A DNA stretch of 13,165 nt, taken from assembly GCA_021166815.1 (NCBI GenBank), contig JAJPEO010000385.1:1-13165 (forward strand), written 5' to 3'. Made by a program: the position numbers and the translations under genes. Shown one piece after another: positions 11,790 through 13,165 of this stretch. Under the pieces are notes generated by a model. That model was not told the origin of the DNA, made no database searches, and saw only the letters and a list, made by a program, of their open reading frames with translations. Numbering within the stretch: position 1 is the first letter of the stretch; every line of letters begins with the position of its first letter. The DNA comes from Nocardioides sp. (GTDB lineage: Bacteria; Actinomycetota; Actinomycetes; Propionibacteriales; Nocardioidaceae).

Positions 11790-12467
11790 ATGGACGTCGT
11801 GCTGGGCATCACCGATCTCTCGACCTACCTGGTGGGTCTCGCGCTGATCATCCTGCTGCCCGGGCCGAACTCCCTCTACGTGCTCTCGGTCGCCGCGCGG
11901 CTGGGTCCGCGGGCGGGCTACCAGGCGGCCGGCGGCGTCTTCACCGGCGACGCCGTCCTCATGCTGCTGGCCGCGGGCGGTGTCGCGTCGCTGCTCAACG
12001 CGAGCCCGCTGGCGTTCGCCGTCGTCAAGTACGCCGGCGCGGCGTACCTCGCCTGGCTCGCCTTCGGGCTGCTGCGCGGCGCGGTGGGCGCCTGGCGCTC
12101 ACGGCACGCCCTGCCCGAGGCCGCGGAGGCGGCCGTGGAGGACCAGGACCCGCACACGCGCTCGGAGCGGCCCTACCGCCGCGCGCTGGTGATCAGCCTC
12201 CTGAACCCGAAGGCGATCTTGTTCTTCGTGTCGTTCTTCGTGCAGTTCGTCGACCCCGACTACGCCCACCCGGCGCTGTCGTTCCTGTTCCTCGCGACCT
12301 GGGCGCAGCTGTTCAGCTTCGTCTACCTCTCCACGCTCATCTTCGGCGGGCACCGCATGGCGCAGGCGCTGCGCAGCCGCCGGCGCCTCAGCGCGGGCCT
12401 GACCACCGGCGTGGCTGCCGCGTTCCTCGGGTTCGCGGTCAAGCTGACGATGGCCGGGGCGGTCTGA
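11790..12467 (+). CDS. leuE: LysE/RhtB family exporter, LeuE type (leucine efflux)
   Basis: This is a 225-residue inner-membrane protein with about six hydrophobic helices. It exports neutral amino acids, probably leucine and related compounds, using the proton gradient. Motifs match E. coli LeuE closely: TYLVG, LLPGPNSLYVL (PGPN at 24-27), GVFTGDAVLMLLA, KYAGAAYLAWLAFG, RALVISLLNPKAILFFVSFFVQFVD, and a final GFAVKL. A charged loop of about 30 residues lies between helices 3 and 4, longer than in E. coli. The ATG at 11790 has GGTGGGA upstream. It is divergent from the SCP-like gene and preceded by a palindrome. LeuE specificity is by homology only. Confidence 0.92.
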   Translation: MDVVLGITDLSTYLVGLALIILLPGPNSLYVLSVAARLGPRAGYQAAGGVFTGDAVLMLLAAGGVASLLNASPLAFAVVKYAGAAYLAWLAFGLLRGAVGAWRSRHALPEAAEAAVEDQDPHTRSERPYRRALVISLLNPKAILFFVSFFVQFVDPDYAHPALSFLFLATWAQLFSFVYLSTLIFGGHRMAQALRSRRRLSAGLTTGVAAAFLGFAVKLTMAGAV

Positions 12468-12468
12468 C

Positions 12469-13165
12469 CTACCCGGCGAGACCGGTCGCCTCGACCATCC
12501 GCGACCACGCCGGGTGCGCAACGTCGACGAGCCCGAAGTGGCCCCCCGGCACCTCCACGAGGCGCGCCCCCTGCGCCCGCGCGACGTAGTCGGCCGACTG
12601 CGCGAACGGCACGTCCTCGTCGTCGCGGGCGTGCACGCACCACACCGGCACCTCCAGCGGCAGGTGCCGCGACGGGTCGGCGAGGTCGTACGCCGCCTCC
12701 CCCGGCCCGCCGCCGAGGAACCGCTCGACCGCCCCCGAGCCCAGGCCGTCGGCGTGCGCGCGCGTCAGGTCCAGGACGCCGGCGAGGCTGACCGCCTGCG
12801 TCACGGAGACCCCGTCTGCCCAGCGCGCGAAGCGCGTGCGAGCCGCGGCCCACACGGCCAGGTGGCCGCCCGCCGAGTGGCCCAGGGTGACGACCGGTCC
12901 CCCGCCGGCCTCACGCGCGGCGAGGTCGATCGCGGCCGACACGTCGTCGGCGGTCGCCGGCCAGCCCCCTCCGCCGCCGACTCCCTCGCCCACGCGTCGG
13001 TACTCCACGAGCGCGGTGGCCCACCCGCGGGCAGCGAGGTCGACGGCCATCGGCTCGGCGTAGCTCGCGTCGTACTGCGCCTTCCAGAAGCCGCCGTGGA
13101 CGACCACCACCAGACCCCGGCTCGTGCCGGCGGGGCGGCGCAGGTCGACCCACTGGCTCGGGTCG
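12469..13165 (-). CDS. Alpha/beta hydrolase (esterase/HSL-like), start beyond the window
   Basis: This frame is open to the right edge, so the start lies outside. The visible 231 residues begin DPSQWVDLRRPAG and contain the oxyanion motif HGGFW, as in HSL-type and BD-FAE-type esterases. The nucleophile elbow is GHSAGGH (Ser), the acid is in HARDDEDVP and the catalytic His is in PGGHFGLVD. No signal peptide or lid can be judged. It may be an esterase or amidase such as a kynurenine formamidase relative, but the substrate is unknown. The stop codon is 1 nt from that of the convergent LeuE gene, leaving no room for a terminator between them. Confidence 0.9.
   Translation of the reverse strand, partial: DPSQWVDLRRPAGTSRGLVVVVHGGFWKAQYDASYAEPMAVDLAARGWATALVEYRRVGEGVGGGGGWPATADDVSAAIDLAAREAGGGPVVTLGHSAGGHLAVWAAARTRFARWADGVSVTQAVSLAGVLDLTRAHADGLGSGAVERFLGGGPGEAAYDLADPSRHLPLEVPVWCVHARDDEDVPFAQSADYVARAQGARLVEVPGGHFGLVDVAHPAWSRMVEATGLAG

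Overview
The window is about 70% G+C, tightly packed, with many GTG starts, and its gene content is that of a high-G+C actinobacterium. The order purF - purM - DUF3073 next to a valine/leucine-type dehydrogenase, with a bacterial SCP-like gene nearby, is a recognisable actinobacterial neighbourhood. Protein style suggests the Nocardioidaceae (Nocardioides or a relative), which is inference. No phage, plasmid or transposase genes are visible.

Layout, left to right. At 1-843 the tail of an unidentified gene overlaps two CrcB/Fluc fluoride-channel subunits, each junction overlapping by 4 nt. At 865-1098 lie four copies of a 50-bp palindromic element. At 1163-1516 is a small zincin-type metallopeptidase (minus strand). 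At 1600-2016 are tRNA-Asp and tRNA-Glu (minus) and a divergent tRNA-Phe (plus), with hairpin terminators. At 2083-3357 is a putative beta-propeller protein of unknown function. At 3498-4592 is a Leu/Val/Phe dehydrogenase, convergent with DUF3073 (4678-4869). purF and purM (7664-5046, minus) are co-transcribed. Two more copies of the 50-bp palindrome separate purF from an M20-family peptidase (7812-9152, minus). Divergent from that is an ornithine aminotransferase (9245-10477). Then come a GNAT acetyltransferase and an SCP-like protein (minus), a LeuE-type amino acid exporter (plus), and a partial alpha/beta hydrolase (minus) running off the right edge.

How the genes work together. PurF and PurM are steps 1 and 5 of de novo purine synthesis. 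Three separate genes (branched-chain amino acid dehydrogenase, ornithine aminotransferase, leucine-type exporter) deal with surplus amino acids. The first two share a near-identical 14-bp palindrome, GTGACGGNNGTCAC, upstream, suggesting a common regulator.

The most distinctive non-coding signals are the family of fixed-length 50-bp palindromes (six copies, two loci), which sit just downstream of stop codons in a consistent orientation, and a recurrent -10-like hexamer TAGNNT placed 6-7 nt before the likely start codon of five genes, which points to leaderless transcription. Nothing here is a clear large new system. The palindrome family and the shared operator are the two observations most worth following up.
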